DNA of 64,000 nt, taken from Rhizobium sp. Leaf371. Its GTDB lineage: Bacteria > Pseudomonadota > Alphaproteobacteria > Rhizobiales > Rhizobiaceae. The stretch spans positions 139,854 to 203,853 of the forward strand of contig NZ_LMQB01000025.1 in assembly GCF_001424045.1 (NCBI RefSeq). The letters are read 5' to 3'. Positions 29,258 to 37,943 of this stretch are shown in pieces. Below the pieces are notes generated by a model. That model made no database searches. It saw only the letters and a program-made list of their open reading frames with translations, and was not told the origin of the DNA. Within the stretch, counting starts at the first letter, position 1. Each line of letters opens with the position of its first letter. Position numbers and translations under genes: made by a program.

Positions 29258-30244
29258 CTATTTCGGCTCGTCGGCAACCTTAGGAACCTCGAAGGTGCCG
29301 GCCTTGATCTCGGCGCGCTTGGCCTCCATCGCGGCTTCGGCATCGGCCGGGGCGACGCCCTTCACGAAGACGATATCGCTGCCGCCTTCCTTCATCAAAC
29401 CGTAGGCGGTGTAGTCGCGGCCGGTGGGCTTGCCGGCGGCGACGTCCGCCAGCGCGGCGTTCAGGATCGGGCGGAAGTTCCACAGCGCATTGGCAAAGAC
29501 CGTGTCGGGATAGCGCGGCGTGTAGTCCACGAGCGATCCCACGGACTTGATGCCGCGTTCCTTGGCGGCGTCCGCCGTGCCGATGCGCTCGCCGAAGAGA
29601 ATGTCCGCACCGGCATCGATCTGCGCCAGACCGGCCTCGCGCGCCTTCGGCGGATCGAAGAAGGTGCCGATGAAGGTGACCAGGTGCTTGGCATCCGGAT
29701 TCACCGCCTTCACGCCGGCGGCAAAGGCGTTGATCAGCATGTTGACCTCGGGGATCGGCATCGCGCCGACCGAGCCGACCACGTTCGATTTCGTCATCTT
29801 GCCGGCAAGCATGCCGGCGAGATAGGCGCCGTCAAAATTCCAGGTGCCGAACACGCCAAAATTGTCACCGGCTTCCTTGCCGCTGGAGCCCATGACGAAG
29901 GCCGTATCCGGATAGTCGGCCGCGACTTCACGGGCCTGTTTTTCGACCGGAAAGGTTTCGCCAATGATGAGTTTTGCCCCCTGTTCCGCATATTCCCGCA
30001 TGGCGCGGGGATAGTCCGTGCCGGAGACCCCTTCCGAGAAGACATATTCGATGATGCCGTCCTTGGCGGCGTCCTGCATCGCCTTGTGCAGCACGGAGTT
30101 CCACGCATTTTCGACCGGAGACCCGTGGATGCCGGCGACCTTTACCGGCGTGGCCGCACGCAGGGCGGGGGCGAAGGCGCTTGCGCCCAAGGCCATTCCC
30201 GATGCCAGAACGGCGCGGCGCGACATCAAGAACTGTTTGGTCAT
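29258..30244 (-). CDS. BMP-family substrate-binding protein
   Basis: A 328-residue periplasmic binding protein of the Bmp/Med (PnrA-like) family. The N-terminal signal MSRRAVLASGMALGASAFA contains a twin-arginine pair and ends near LRA, so Tat or Sec export is possible. Family motifs are GIHGSPVENAWNSVLHKAMQ, YPDTAFVMGSSG, GTWNFDGAYLAGMLAGKMT and VGSVGAMPIPEVNMLINAF. The family commonly binds nucleosides. It is the first gene of a five-gene minus-strand operon with an amidase, an ATPase and two permeases, and has a good promoter upstream. Confidence 0.9.
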   Translation of the reverse strand: MTKQFLMSRRAVLASGMALGASAFAPALRAATPVKVAGIHGSPVENAWNSVLHKAMQDAAKDGIIEYVFSEGVSGTDYPRAMREYAEQGAKLIIGETFPVEKQAREVAADYPDTAFVMGSSGKEAGDNFGVFGTWNFDGAYLAGMLAGKMTKSNVVGSVGAMPIPEVNMLINAFAAGVKAVNPDAKHLVTFIGTFFDPPKAREAGLAQIDAGADILFGERIGTADAAKERGIKSVGSLVDYTPRYPDTVFANALWNFRPILNAALADVAAGKPTGRDYTAYGLMKEGGSDIVFVKGVAPADAEAAMEAKRAEIKAGTFEVPKVADEPK

Positions 30245-30278
30245 CTGAGATCCCCGTTTTTTTGATCGATTGGTTCAA

Positions 30279-30307
30279 TTTCTATGAGCGGCCTAAAAAT
30301 GTGTCAA
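30279..30307 (-). promoter_or_regulatory. sigma-70-type promoter of the BMP operon
   Basis: On the minus strand TTGACA (30307-30302), a 17-base spacer and TAGAAA (30284-30279), about 35-60 bases upstream of the start codon at 30244. The -35 box is perfect. Confidence 0.6.
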
Positions 30308-30331
30308 GCGGATAGCAAGGTCAGAAAATAA

Positions 30332-30360
30332 GCATGCACAGGTCTTCGTAAGGTGCATGC
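30332..30360. promoter_or_regulatory. inverted repeat upstream of the BMP promoter
   Basis: GCATGCAC and GTGCATGC, perfect 8-bp arms with a 13-base spacer, centred about 40 bases upstream of the -35 box. It could bind an activator, or act as a weak hairpin after the LacI gene that ends at 30394. Confidence 0.4.
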
Positions 30361-30393
30361 GACGGCGAAAAATGCCATGCTCACGTCTGACAT

Positions 30394-31422
30394 TCAACCG
30401 CTGTCACCATCGATCAGCGCCATCGGCCAGAGCTGGCGATGGGCGGCGTTCGGATAGAGGGCGGCATAGGCGGGCATGCTGGCAAGGAGCGTTTCGGCGA
30501 GCGAGATGCCGAGATCGCGAAGCGACAGGTCGAAGCAGGTCAGGCGTGGCGAGAGATAGCGAGCCTGCGGGCTGTGGAGGCCGATGACGGCGATATCCTT
30601 GCCGGGCGTGAGACCGGCGGCTTCCAAACCATGGAACAGGCCGGTGACGCTGCCATCGTTCAGCACGACGATGGCCGAGGGGCGGTTGGGATGGCGTGCG
30701 AGGTCCTGCCCGACGCGATAGCCGCCAGCTTCGTTGGGCGATGCGGTGAAGATCAGGCCTTCCTCCAAGGCCAGCCCGTGTTCGGCCAGCACCGTGCGGC
30801 AACGCTCCAGAAAGACATGGCCGAGATTGAGGTCGTCATGCGGGCGGAGCACCGCGATGCGACGGTGGCCGCGCTGCGCCAGCCGCGTCATCACCGTCGT
30901 CGCCATGCCTTCGAAATCGAGATCGATGAAGGGCTGCCCGACATCGGTAAGGCTGCGGCCGAGGGAGACGAAGGGGATCTTGCGTCGGTCGAGCAGGGCG
31001 AAGCGCTCGTCGATCCGCCGCGTCGCCGACAGCATGATGCCATCGGCAAAGCCGCGCGCCACCACCCGCTCGAGATAGGCATCCGGATCCTCCTCCGAGG
31101 AGCAGAGCAGCGCGACCAGATCCAGCCCGTGTCGGGCAAACACCGTCTGCACGCCATCGAATACGCTCATGAAGAAGGTATCGCCCTCCCCCGTGATCTC
31201 ATGGCCGGTCTGCATCATGAAGCCGATGACGCCGGTCGAGCCTTTGCGCAGCGCCCGGCCGGACTGATTGGCGACGTAGCCGAGCCGCTCGGCCGCTTCG
31301 AGAACCCGCCGCCGCGTCTCTTCGTTGACGTCCTTCTTCCCGTTCAGCGCACGCGAAACCGTACCGATCGAGATCTCCAGATGTTCGGCCAACTGCCGTA
31401 TGCCCTTCACCACCACCGTCAT
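30394..31422 (-). CDS. LacI-family transcriptional regulator
   Basis: A 342-residue regulator. The helix-turn-helix and hinge read IRQLAEHLEISIGTVSRALN and NQSGRALRKGST. The sugar-binding core has GVIGFMMQTGHEITGEG and IAVIGLHSPQARYLSPRLTC. The ATG at 31422 follows AAGGA closely. It is divergent from the oxidoreductase/isomerase/ABC operon. A perfect CGTAAACGTTTACG operator lies in the 112-bp spacer, so it most likely represses that operon and possibly itself. Confidence 0.9.
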   Translation of the reverse strand: MTVVVKGIRQLAEHLEISIGTVSRALNGKKDVNEETRRRVLEAAERLGYVANQSGRALRKGSTGVIGFMMQTGHEITGEGDTFFMSVFDGVQTVFARHGLDLVALLCSSEEDPDAYLERVVARGFADGIMLSATRRIDERFALLDRRKIPFVSLGRSLTDVGQPFIDLDFEGMATTVMTRLAQRGHRRIAVLRPHDDLNLGHVFLERCRTVLAEHGLALEEGLIFTASPNEAGGYRVGQDLARHPNRPSAIVVLNDGSVTGLFHGLEAAGLTPGKDIAVIGLHSPQARYLSPRLTCFDLSLRDLGISLAETLLASMPAYAALYPNAAHRQLWPMALIDGDSG

Positions 31423-31448
31423 CAATCCTTCGCTTTCGACAAATCCTA

Positions 31449-31476
31449 TTGACACGAACCCTCTTCTGTCCATAGT
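31449..31476 (+). promoter_or_regulatory. sigma-70-type promoter of the oxidoreductase/ABC operon
   Basis: TTGACA (31449-31454), a 16-base spacer and CATAGT (31471-31476). The predicted start of transcription falls inside the LacI operator just downstream, which is the expected geometry for repression. Confidence 0.65.
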
Positions 31477-31478
31477 CT

Positions 31479-31492
31479 CGTAAACGTTTACG
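31479..31492. promoter_or_regulatory. LacI-type operator, perfect 14-bp palindrome
   Basis: CGTAAACGTTTACG equals its reverse complement and has the central CG of LacI/GalR operators. It starts two bases after the -10 box of the promoter at 31449-31476 and would block initiation. Confidence 0.8.
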
Positions 31493-31534
31493 GCGATCGA
31501 AAGAGGAGTTTCGATCCCGTTCGGGAGGACTTCA

Positions 31535-32587
31535 GTGACAGCATACAGAGCCGTTTTATGCGGGTGCGGAGCTATGGCCAAAGGCTGGCTGAAGGCGCTT
31601 GCCGCAGACCCGCTTCTCCGCAGCCGCATCGAGATCGTCGGCCTGGTCGATCTCGATCGCGCCACGGCGGAAGCGCTCGCCCGCGAGTTCGGCCTCTGCG
31701 ATGCCGCGATCGGAACCGACCTGCCCTCGATGCTGGAAGCGACGCAGCCGCAGATCGTCTTCGACGTCGTCATTCCCGCAGCCCGCCGCGCCGTCGTCTC
31801 CGCCGCGCTCGCACAGGGATGCCACGTGCTGAGCGAAAAGCCGATGGCGACCTCGCTCGACGAGGCCCGCGAGCTTCTCGATCTCGCCCGAAAGGCCGGC
31901 CGTCTCCACGCCATCGTCCAGAACCGCCGTTTCATCTCCGGCGTGCGGCGCATGAAGCGGCTCGTGGAGAGCGGCGCGATCGGCGCGCTGACGGCGGTCC
32001 ATTGCGACTTCTTCCTCGCCCCGCATTTCGGCGGCTTTCGCGACCAGATGCAGAACGTGCTGCTGCTCGACATGGCAATCCACACCTTCGATGCCGCCCG
32101 CTTCGTGTCCGGCAAAGTGCCACTGTCGGTCTATTGCGTGGAAACCAACCCCGTGGGCTCGTGGTATGCGCATGGCGCTGCGGCCAATGCCGTCTTCAAG
32201 CTGTCGGACGATGCCGTCTTCACCTATCGCGGTTCCTGGTGCGCGGAAGGCCGACGCACGAGCTGGGAGAGCGAATGGCGGTTGGTCGGTTCGAAGGGCA
32301 TGATGACCTGGGACGGCGAGGACATGTTCGATGTCACGGTTTCCGGTCACGAGCTCGGCCTTCTCCACGGCGCCCGCGCCCTGCCGATGCCGGACGCCGC
32401 CGACGCAGCGGAAACGCTCGGGCATACCAGCGTCCTCCTCGATTTCATCCGCGCGATCGAGACCGGCGGCGAGCCGGAGACGATCGGGCACGACAATATC
32501 AAGAGCCTCTCCATGGTGTTCGGTGCCATCGAGAGCGCCCGGACCGGCCTTGCCGTCGATCTTTCAGCAGAAGGACAAAAGTCTTGA
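31535..32587 (+). CDS. Gfo/Idh/MocA-family oxidoreductase
   Basis: A 350-residue NAD(P)-dependent sugar or cyclitol dehydrogenase. The N-terminal Rossmann start is AVLCGCGAMAKGWLKAL, the family motif is LSEKPMATSLDEA, and the C-terminal domain contains DMAIHTFDAARFV with the likely catalytic His. GGGAGG at 31523-31528 precedes the GTG start. It is the first gene of a LacI-regulated operon with an isomerase and an ABC sugar importer. The substrate is probably the imported sugar or cyclitol, but its identity cannot be read from the sequence. Confidence 0.88.
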   Translation: MTAYRAVLCGCGAMAKGWLKALAADPLLRSRIEIVGLVDLDRATAEALAREFGLCDAAIGTDLPSMLEATQPQIVFDVVIPAARRAVVSAALAQGCHVLSEKPMATSLDEARELLDLARKAGRLHAIVQNRRFISGVRRMKRLVESGAIGALTAVHCDFFLAPHFGGFRDQMQNVLLLDMAIHTFDAARFVSGKVPLSVYCVETNPVGSWYAHGAAANAVFKLSDDAVFTYRGSWCAEGRRTSWESEWRLVGSKGMMTWDGEDMFDVTVSGHELGLLHGARALPMPDAADAAETLGHTSVLLDFIRAIETGGEPETIGHDNIKSLSMVFGAIESARTGLAVDLSAEGQKS

Positions 32588-33486
32588 ACAATCCCGCAAA
32601 TTCCATCCGCGTCGGCACCATGATCAGCGCGAGCGCCGGACAGGCGGCCACCCGCATCGGGCAGATCGCCGATCTCGGCTTCGAAAGCTTCGAGCCCTTC
32701 TTCTGGCAGACCACCAACGGGCAGGATCTGGCAGACCTCGGCAAGCGCTGCCGCGAGGCGATCGGGGATCGCGACATCACGATCTCCACCATCGGCATGT
32801 TCGGCAATCCGCTGGAGGAGCAGGACCTCGACCTGCAGACGCTGCAGGGATGGAAGGACTGCATCGACAATGCCCATCACTTCGGCGCCACCTGCGTTGC
32901 CGGTTTCACCGGCCGCGTTCGCGACAAGCCCCTGCCCGAGAGCCTGCCGCGCTACCGCGAGATCTGGAGCGAGCTTGCCCGCCGCGCCGCCGACAAGGGC
33001 GTGAAGATCGCCTTCGAGAATTGCGCCATGGACGGCAACTGGCAGAGCGGCGACTGGAACATCGCTCACAACCCGGATGCCTGGGAGCTGATGTTCAACG
33101 AGACCCCGGACGACAATATCGGGCTCGAATGGGAGCCCTGCCACCAGATGGTCTACCTGATCGACCCGCTGCCGCAGATCCGCAAATGGGCATCCAAGAT
33201 CTTCCACGTTCACGGCAAGGACGCGACGATCCGCTGGGATGTCATCCGCGAGCATGGCATCTTCGGCAAGGAAAAGTTCGTGCTCATGCGCACGCCGGGC
33301 TTCGGCGACAGCAACTGGACCGACATCATCTCGGAACTGCGCCTCGCCGGCTGGTCCGGTTCGATCGACATCGAGGGCTGGCACGATCCGGTCTATCGCG
33401 ACGCGCTGGAAATGACCGGGCAGGTGCACGGCCTGAACTATCTTAAGACATGCCGGGGCGGAACTTTCGTGACCGACCCGCAGTGA
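32584..33486 (+). CDS. sugar phosphate isomerase/epimerase (xylose-isomerase-like TIM barrel)
   Basis: A 300-residue AP-endonuclease-2-type TIM-barrel protein. Metal-ligand regions are visible: VKIAFENCAMDGNW, IGLEWEPCHQMVY, IFHVHGKDATIRWD and WSGSIDIEGWHDPVY. The TTG at 32584 overlaps the oxidoreductase stop, with AAGGA at 32571-32575. It probably isomerises or epimerises the oxo-sugar produced by the preceding enzyme. No signal peptide. Confidence 0.85.
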   Translation: MNNPANSIRVGTMISASAGQAATRIGQIADLGFESFEPFFWQTTNGQDLADLGKRCREAIGDRDITISTIGMFGNPLEEQDLDLQTLQGWKDCIDNAHHFGATCVAGFTGRVRDKPLPESLPRYREIWSELARRAADKGVKIAFENCAMDGNWQSGDWNIAHNPDAWELMFNETPDDNIGLEWEPCHQMVYLIDPLPQIRKWASKIFHVHGKDATIRWDVIREHGIFGKEKFVLMRTPGFGDSNWTDIISELRLAGWSGSIDIEGWHDPVYRDALEMTGQVHGLNYLKTCRGGTFVTDPQ

Positions 33487-33491
33487 GACGG

Positions 33492-33518
33492 CCGGGCGCC
33501 ATGGAGGATGGCGCCCGG
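33492..33518 (+). terminator. intercistronic hairpin before the binding-protein gene
   Basis: A perfect 11-bp stem (CCGGGCGCCAT and ATGGCGCCCGG) with loop GGAGG and no U-run. It may protect the 5' end of a processed binding-protein mRNA, which is also followed by a hairpin at 34808-34844. Confidence 0.6.
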
Positions 33519-33547
33519 AGGAAAACCCGTAAACCAAGGAGGAGAAC

Positions 33548-34780
33548 ATGACCATGAAGACCTGGCTTGCCGCCGGTGCGCTCGCACTGGCCACCGCTTC
33601 CACGTTCGTGCCCGTCGCGCACGCCGAAGACGTGAAGATCACCGTCTGGACGCTCGACCGCGATATCCAGCCGGCACCGAACCTCATCAAGGATTTCAAC
33701 GCGCTGAAGAACGGCATTACGGTCGAACATCGCCAGATCCAGTTCGACGACGTTGTCAGCGAGGCCATGCGCGCCTATTCGACCGGTCAGGCGCCCGACA
33801 TCATCGCGATCGACAATCCGGAGCACGCGCTCTTCTCGTCGCGCGGCGCCTTTCTCGACCTGAGCGACAAGATCGCTGCCTCGACCGTGGTCAAGACCGA
33901 GAACTATTTTCCCGGCCCGCTCGCCTCCGTCATGTGGGACGGCAAGTATTTCGGCATTCCGAAGGCCACGAACACGATCGCGCTCTACTACAACAAGGAC
34001 ATGTTCAAGGCGAAAGGTCTCGATCCCGACAAGCCGCCGCAGACATGGGCGGAGCTGCTCGATGCCGCGCGCAAGCTGAACGATCCGGCCAAGAACGTCT
34101 ATGGCCTGGCCTTCTCGGCAAAGGCCAACGAGGAAGGCACCTTCCAGTTCCTGCCCTGGGCGCAGATGGGCGGCGCCTCCTATGAAACGATCAATGCGCC
34201 GGGTGCCGTGAAGGCGCTCGAAACCTGGAAGACCATCATGGACGAGAAGCTCGCCTCGCCCGACACGCTGACGCGCGGCCAGTGGGATTCCACCGGCACC
34301 TTCAATTCCGGCAATGCCGCCATGGTCATCTCCGGTCCGTGGGAGCTCGACCGCATGAGCACCGAGGCGAAGTTCGACTGGGCCGTGACCCTGCTTCCCG
34401 TGCCGGAAGCCGGCGCCGAGCGCTCCTCCGCCATGGGCGATTTCAACTGGGCGATCTTCTCGACCACACAGCATCCGGACGAAGCCTTCAAGGTGCTCGA
34501 ATATTTCGCCTCGCAGGACGACCGGATGTTCAAGGACTTCGGCCAGCTGCCCGCCCGCTCCGATATCGCCATTCCTCCGACCGGCAACGACAAGAAGGAT
34601 GCGGCGCTGAAGGTGTTCGTGGAGCAGCTGAAATATGCCAAGCCGCGCGGCCCTCATCCGGAATGGCCGAAAATCTCCAAGGCCATCCAGAATGCCATCC
34701 AGGCCGCGCTGACCGGGCAGATGAGTGCGCAGGACGCGCTCGACCAGGCGGCAGAGAAAATCAAGTCGGTTCTCGGCTAA
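33548..34780 (+). CDS. ABC sugar importer substrate-binding protein
   Basis: A 410-residue family-1 solute-binding protein. A Sec signal [16 protein letters not shown] ends near AHA, and the mature start is [13 protein letters not shown]. Motifs are [39 protein letters not shown] and [21 protein letters not shown] lies directly upstream. The gene is flanked by strong hairpins on both sides and is followed by two permease genes and an ATPase gene. Confidence 0.92.
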   Translation: MTMKTWLAAGALALATASTFVPVAHAEDVKITVWTLDRDIQPAPNLIKDFNALKNGITVEHRQIQFDDVVSEAMRAYSTGQAPDIIAIDNPEHALFSSRGAFLDLSDKIAASTVVKTENYFPGPLASVMWDGKYFGIPKATNTIALYYNKDMFKAKGLDPDKPPQTWAELLDAARKLNDPAKNVYGLAFSAKANEEGTFQFLPWAQMGGASYETINAPGAVKALETWKTIMDEKLASPDTLTRGQWDSTGTFNSGNAAMVISGPWELDRMSTEAKFDWAVTLLPVPEAGAERSSAMGDFNWAIFSTTQHPDEAFKVLEYFASQDDRMFKDFGQLPARSDIAIPPTGNDKKDAALKVFVEQLKYAKPRGPHPEWPKISKAIQNAIQAALTGQMSAQDALDQAAEKIKSVLG

Positions 34781-34807
34781 ACGGGCTTCCTCCCGGAGAG
34801 CATGGTG

Positions 34808-34844
34808 ACCGGAGGAGGTCCAAGGTCCGCTTGCCTCCTCCGGT
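34808..34844 (+). terminator. intercistronic hairpin after the binding-protein gene
   Basis: A perfect 11-bp stem (ACCGGAGGAGG and CCTCCTCCGGT) with a 15-base loop and no U-run. It lies 28 bases after the binding-protein stop and is probably a 3' stabiliser or partial terminator. Confidence 0.65.
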
Positions 34845-34946
34845 GCCGTGTTCGGGCACCGCCTGCACCCTGTCCAACCTCATTCCGACGCATGACCACC
34901 GCGGGACCGCGCCCCGTTGCCCGGAAAAGCTCTGATGGGAGCGACG

Positions 34947-35849
34947 ATGAAACGCATCTTCTCCAGTCTTGCGGACGGAAAAGGCTTCGATATCGCCTTG
35001 ATCGTCTTCCCCTTCGCCTTCCTGTTCGTGATGGCGGGTCTGCCGCTTGTCTATAACGTCATCATGAGCTTCCAGGAGGTCGACATGTTCAGCCTCGGTT
35101 CCTTCGCGCGGCCCTTCGTCGGTTTCAAGAACTACGTGACGCTGTTCTCGCAGCCGGAGACCTGGCCGATCCTCAAGAACACCGCGATCTTCGTCTGTGC
35201 CTCGATCGCCGGTCAGTTCGTCGTCGGCTTCGGGCTCGCGCTGTTCTTCTGGACCAATTTTCCCGGCGCCTCGTGGCTGCGCGGCCTGTTTCTCGTCTCC
35301 TGGGTCATGCCCGGCCTCGTGGTCGGCGCCATCTGGAACTGGATTCTCTCCGGCGATTTCGGCGTTCTCAACTACCTCCTGAACACGCTCGGCATCATCG
35401 ACGGCAACATTTTCTGGCGTTCCGATCCGGCCTATGCGCTCTGGGCCGTCATTATCGCCAATATCTGGCTCGGCACCTCGTTCAACATGATCCTCCTGTC
35501 GGTCGGCCTTTCCGCCATTCCGAAAGACCTGTTCGAGGCGGCGGAACTCGACGGCGCCAATGCCATCCAGCGATTTACGACGATCACCCTGCCGATGATG
35601 CGCTCGACCATCGGTGCCGTCATCTCCCTCGGGCTGATCTTTACCCTGCAGCAATTCGACCTGTTCGCAGCCATCACTTCCGGCGGGCCGAACAATGCCT
35701 CCAACGTCACCCAGTACTGGGCGTGGGAGCTGTCGTTCCGGCAATACGACTTCGCGCAGGGCGCGACCATTTCGGTGGTCATGATCGTCTTCGTGATGAT
35801 CGCGTCCATCGTCTATGTCAGGTCCACACGGCACGAGGTGCGCGGATGA
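34947..35849 (+). CDS. ABC sugar importer permease (MalF type)
   Basis: A 300-residue inner-membrane permease with six hydrophobic segments. The EAA loop is FEAAELDGANAIQRFTTITLP. The ATG at 34947 (MKRIFSS) has GGGAG five bases upstream; an ATG at 34935 is a weaker alternative. It overlaps the next permease as ATGA. Its substrate is set by the binding protein encoded at 33548. Confidence 0.9.
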   Translation: MKRIFSSLADGKGFDIALIVFPFAFLFVMAGLPLVYNVIMSFQEVDMFSLGSFARPFVGFKNYVTLFSQPETWPILKNTAIFVCASIAGQFVVGFGLALFFWTNFPGASWLRGLFLVSWVMPGLVVGAIWNWILSGDFGVLNYLLNTLGIIDGNIFWRSDPAYALWAVIIANIWLGTSFNMILLSVGLSAIPKDLFEAAELDGANAIQRFTTITLPMMRSTIGAVISLGLIFTLQQFDLFAAITSGGPNNASNVTQYWAWELSFRQYDFAQGATISVVMIVFVMIASIVYVRSTRHEVRG

Positions 35850-36673
35850 GCGACGTGTCGAAACACCGGCTGATGCTGGCGATCGCCTGCATCCTCGCGG
35901 CCGTCTATCTCTTTCCGCTCTACTGGATGTACGTCACGTCGCTGAAAAGCGGTTCGGCGATGTTTGCAACGCCGCCCGGCCTGTTCCCGGTCGATCCGCA
36001 GTGGAGCGTCTACAGCTATGTCTGGGAATCCCGGGACATGGGTCGCTACATGTGGAATTCGCTGGTGATCGCTGCCGGCTCGGTCGCGCTCATCGTGCTT
36101 CTCGGCACGGGCTGTTCCTATGTGCTGGCCCGATACCGCAGCCGCTGGGTCGATGTCGGCCTGTTTCTCATCCTCATGCTGCAGGTTCTGCCGGCCTCGC
36201 TGCTGATCACCCCGATCTTCGTCGGCTTTTCCCAGCTCGGTTTGCTGAACACCCCGCGAACCGCCGTCATCATCGCCATCGCGGCAAAGAGCATGCCGTT
36301 CTACGTGGTGCTTGTGCGCTCGACCTTCATGAGCGTGCCGATGGAGCTCGAGGAAGCCGCGCTCGTCGATGGCAATTCGCGCGTCGGTGCGTTCTTCAAC
36401 ATCGTGCTGCCGCTCGCCCGCAACGGCATTCTCGTCAGCGGCATCCTCATCTTCATGCAGGCCTTCGGCGAGTTCGTCTATTCCAAGTCGATGATCCAGA
36501 ACATCGAGCTCCAGCCGGCCAGCGTCGGGCTCAATTCCTTCATGGGGCCGAACACCAACGAGTGGAACAACATCCTGGCGTTTGCCTCGATGTATGTGAC
36601 GCCGATCCTGGCCATCTTCGTCCTGCTTCAGCGCCGCATCGTCTCCGGCCTCACCTCGGGAGCCCTCAAATGA
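35846..36673 (+). CDS. ABC sugar importer permease (MalG type)
   Basis: A 275-residue permease beginning MSDVSKHRLMLAIACILAAV. The EAA motif is LEEAALVDGNSRVGAFFNIV, and the C-terminus LQRRIVSGLTSGALK is typical. Its start overlaps the upstream permease and its stop overlaps the ATPase start (ATGA in both cases). Confidence 0.9.
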   Translation: MSDVSKHRLMLAIACILAAVYLFPLYWMYVTSLKSGSAMFATPPGLFPVDPQWSVYSYVWESRDMGRYMWNSLVIAAGSVALIVLLGTGCSYVLARYRSRWVDVGLFLILMLQVLPASLLITPIFVGFSQLGLLNTPRTAVIIAIAAKSMPFYVVLVRSTFMSVPMELEEAALVDGNSRVGAFFNIVLPLARNGILVSGILIFMQAFGEFVYSKSMIQNIELQPASVGLNSFMGPNTNEWNNILAFASMYVTPILAIFVLLQRRIVSGLTSGALK

Positions 36674-37764
36674 GCAACCAGACCGACCTGCAGATCGCGT
36701 TGACAGCCGTCAACAAGCATTATGGCGCCTATCACGCCCTGAAGAATATCGACCTGCGCATCGCGAAGGGCTCGTTCGTCGCGCTTGTCGGCCCGTCCGG
36801 CTGCGGCAAGTCCACGCTGCTGCGCTCCATGGCAGGGTTAGAGTCCATCACCAGCGGTGACCTCTTCATCGCCGGCGAGCGAATGAACAACGTGCCGCCG
36901 CGCAAGCGCGATCTTGCCATGGTCTTCCAGTCCTATGCGCTCTACCCGCACATGACGGTGGAGGAGAACCTGACCTACAGCCTGCGCATTCGCGGCGTGA
37001 AGAAGGCCGAGGCGAAGAAGGCGGCCGAGGACGTCGCGGCCACCACCGGTCTTTCCGGCCTCATGGGTCGCTATCCGCGCGAACTCTCCGGCGGCCAGCG
37101 CCAGCGCGTCGCCATGAGCCGCGCCATCATCCGCCATCCCAAGGCGTTCCTGTTCGACGAGCCGCTCTCCAATCTCGATGCGGCCCTGCGTGTCCACATG
37201 CGCAAGGAGATCCGCGCGCTGCACGACCGGCTGGGCGCCACCTCCGTCTACGTCACGCACGACCAGATCGAGGCGATGACCATGGCCGACCATGTCGTGG
37301 TGATGCGTCAGGGCATCATCGAGCAGCAGGGTGCGCCGCTCGATCTCTACGACCGACCCGTCAACCGCTTCGTCGCCGGTTTCATCGGTTCGCCGGCCAT
37401 GAACTTCGTGCCGGCGGTCGCCGGCGACGACGGGCGGTCGCTGCTGCTCGATCTCGGCGACGGGCAGAGGCTTGCCCTCGATCGCCCGATCGCCGCCGGC
37501 CGGCCGCTGATCGCGGGCCTTCGACCGGAGCATCTGGTGATCGATCCGACCGGCGCGGGCCCGATCCGGCTTCGGGTCGCCGCCGTCGAAAGCACGGGCT
37601 CCAGCAGCTACATCACCACCGCCAGCAAGCCGGAGATCGTCCTCGTCACCAATGGCCGCAGCCCGGTCGCGCCCGGGGACATGATCACAATCGGTATCGC
37701 TCCGCAGCACGTTCACGTCTTCGACGCGGAAACCGAGGCCCGCATCGAGATGCTGACAGGATGA
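36670..37764 (+). CDS. ABC sugar importer ATPase (UgpC/MsmK type)
   Basis: A 364-residue ATPase with Walker A GPSGCGKST, Q-loop FQSYALYPHM, signature LSGGQRQRVAMSRA, Walker B FLFDEPLSNLD, switch VTHDQIEAM and a C-terminal TOBE region. It is the last gene of the LacI-regulated operon that starts at 31535. About 180 bp without a gene separate it from the diguanylate cyclase. Confidence 0.92.
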   Translation: MSNQTDLQIALTAVNKHYGAYHALKNIDLRIAKGSFVALVGPSGCGKSTLLRSMAGLESITSGDLFIAGERMNNVPPRKRDLAMVFQSYALYPHMTVEENLTYSLRIRGVKKAEAKKAAEDVAATTGLSGLMGRYPRELSGGQRQRVAMSRAIIRHPKAFLFDEPLSNLDAALRVHMRKEIRALHDRLGATSVYVTHDQIEAMTMADHVVVMRQGIIEQQGAPLDLYDRPVNRFVAGFIGSPAMNFVPAVAGDDGRSLLLDLGDGQRLALDRPIAAGRPLIAGLRPEHLVIDPTGAGPIRLRVAAVESTGSSSYITTASKPEIVLVTNGRSPVAPGDMITIGIAPQHVHVFDAETEARIEMLTG

Positions 37765-37943
37765 TGCGACAACGAGGGAAGCGATAAGACTCCGTAAAGC
37801 ACGCCGAGCGACTTCCGTGAATTGCGAGGCTTTCAGGCGTGAAGTGAAAACCTTTCAGGGCTCAAGAGAAGGAGGACCGCCACATCTAGGGTAATTTATT
37901 AGAAGATGCTCACTAGGCTGCGGCATAAAGGAGATCTCACGCC

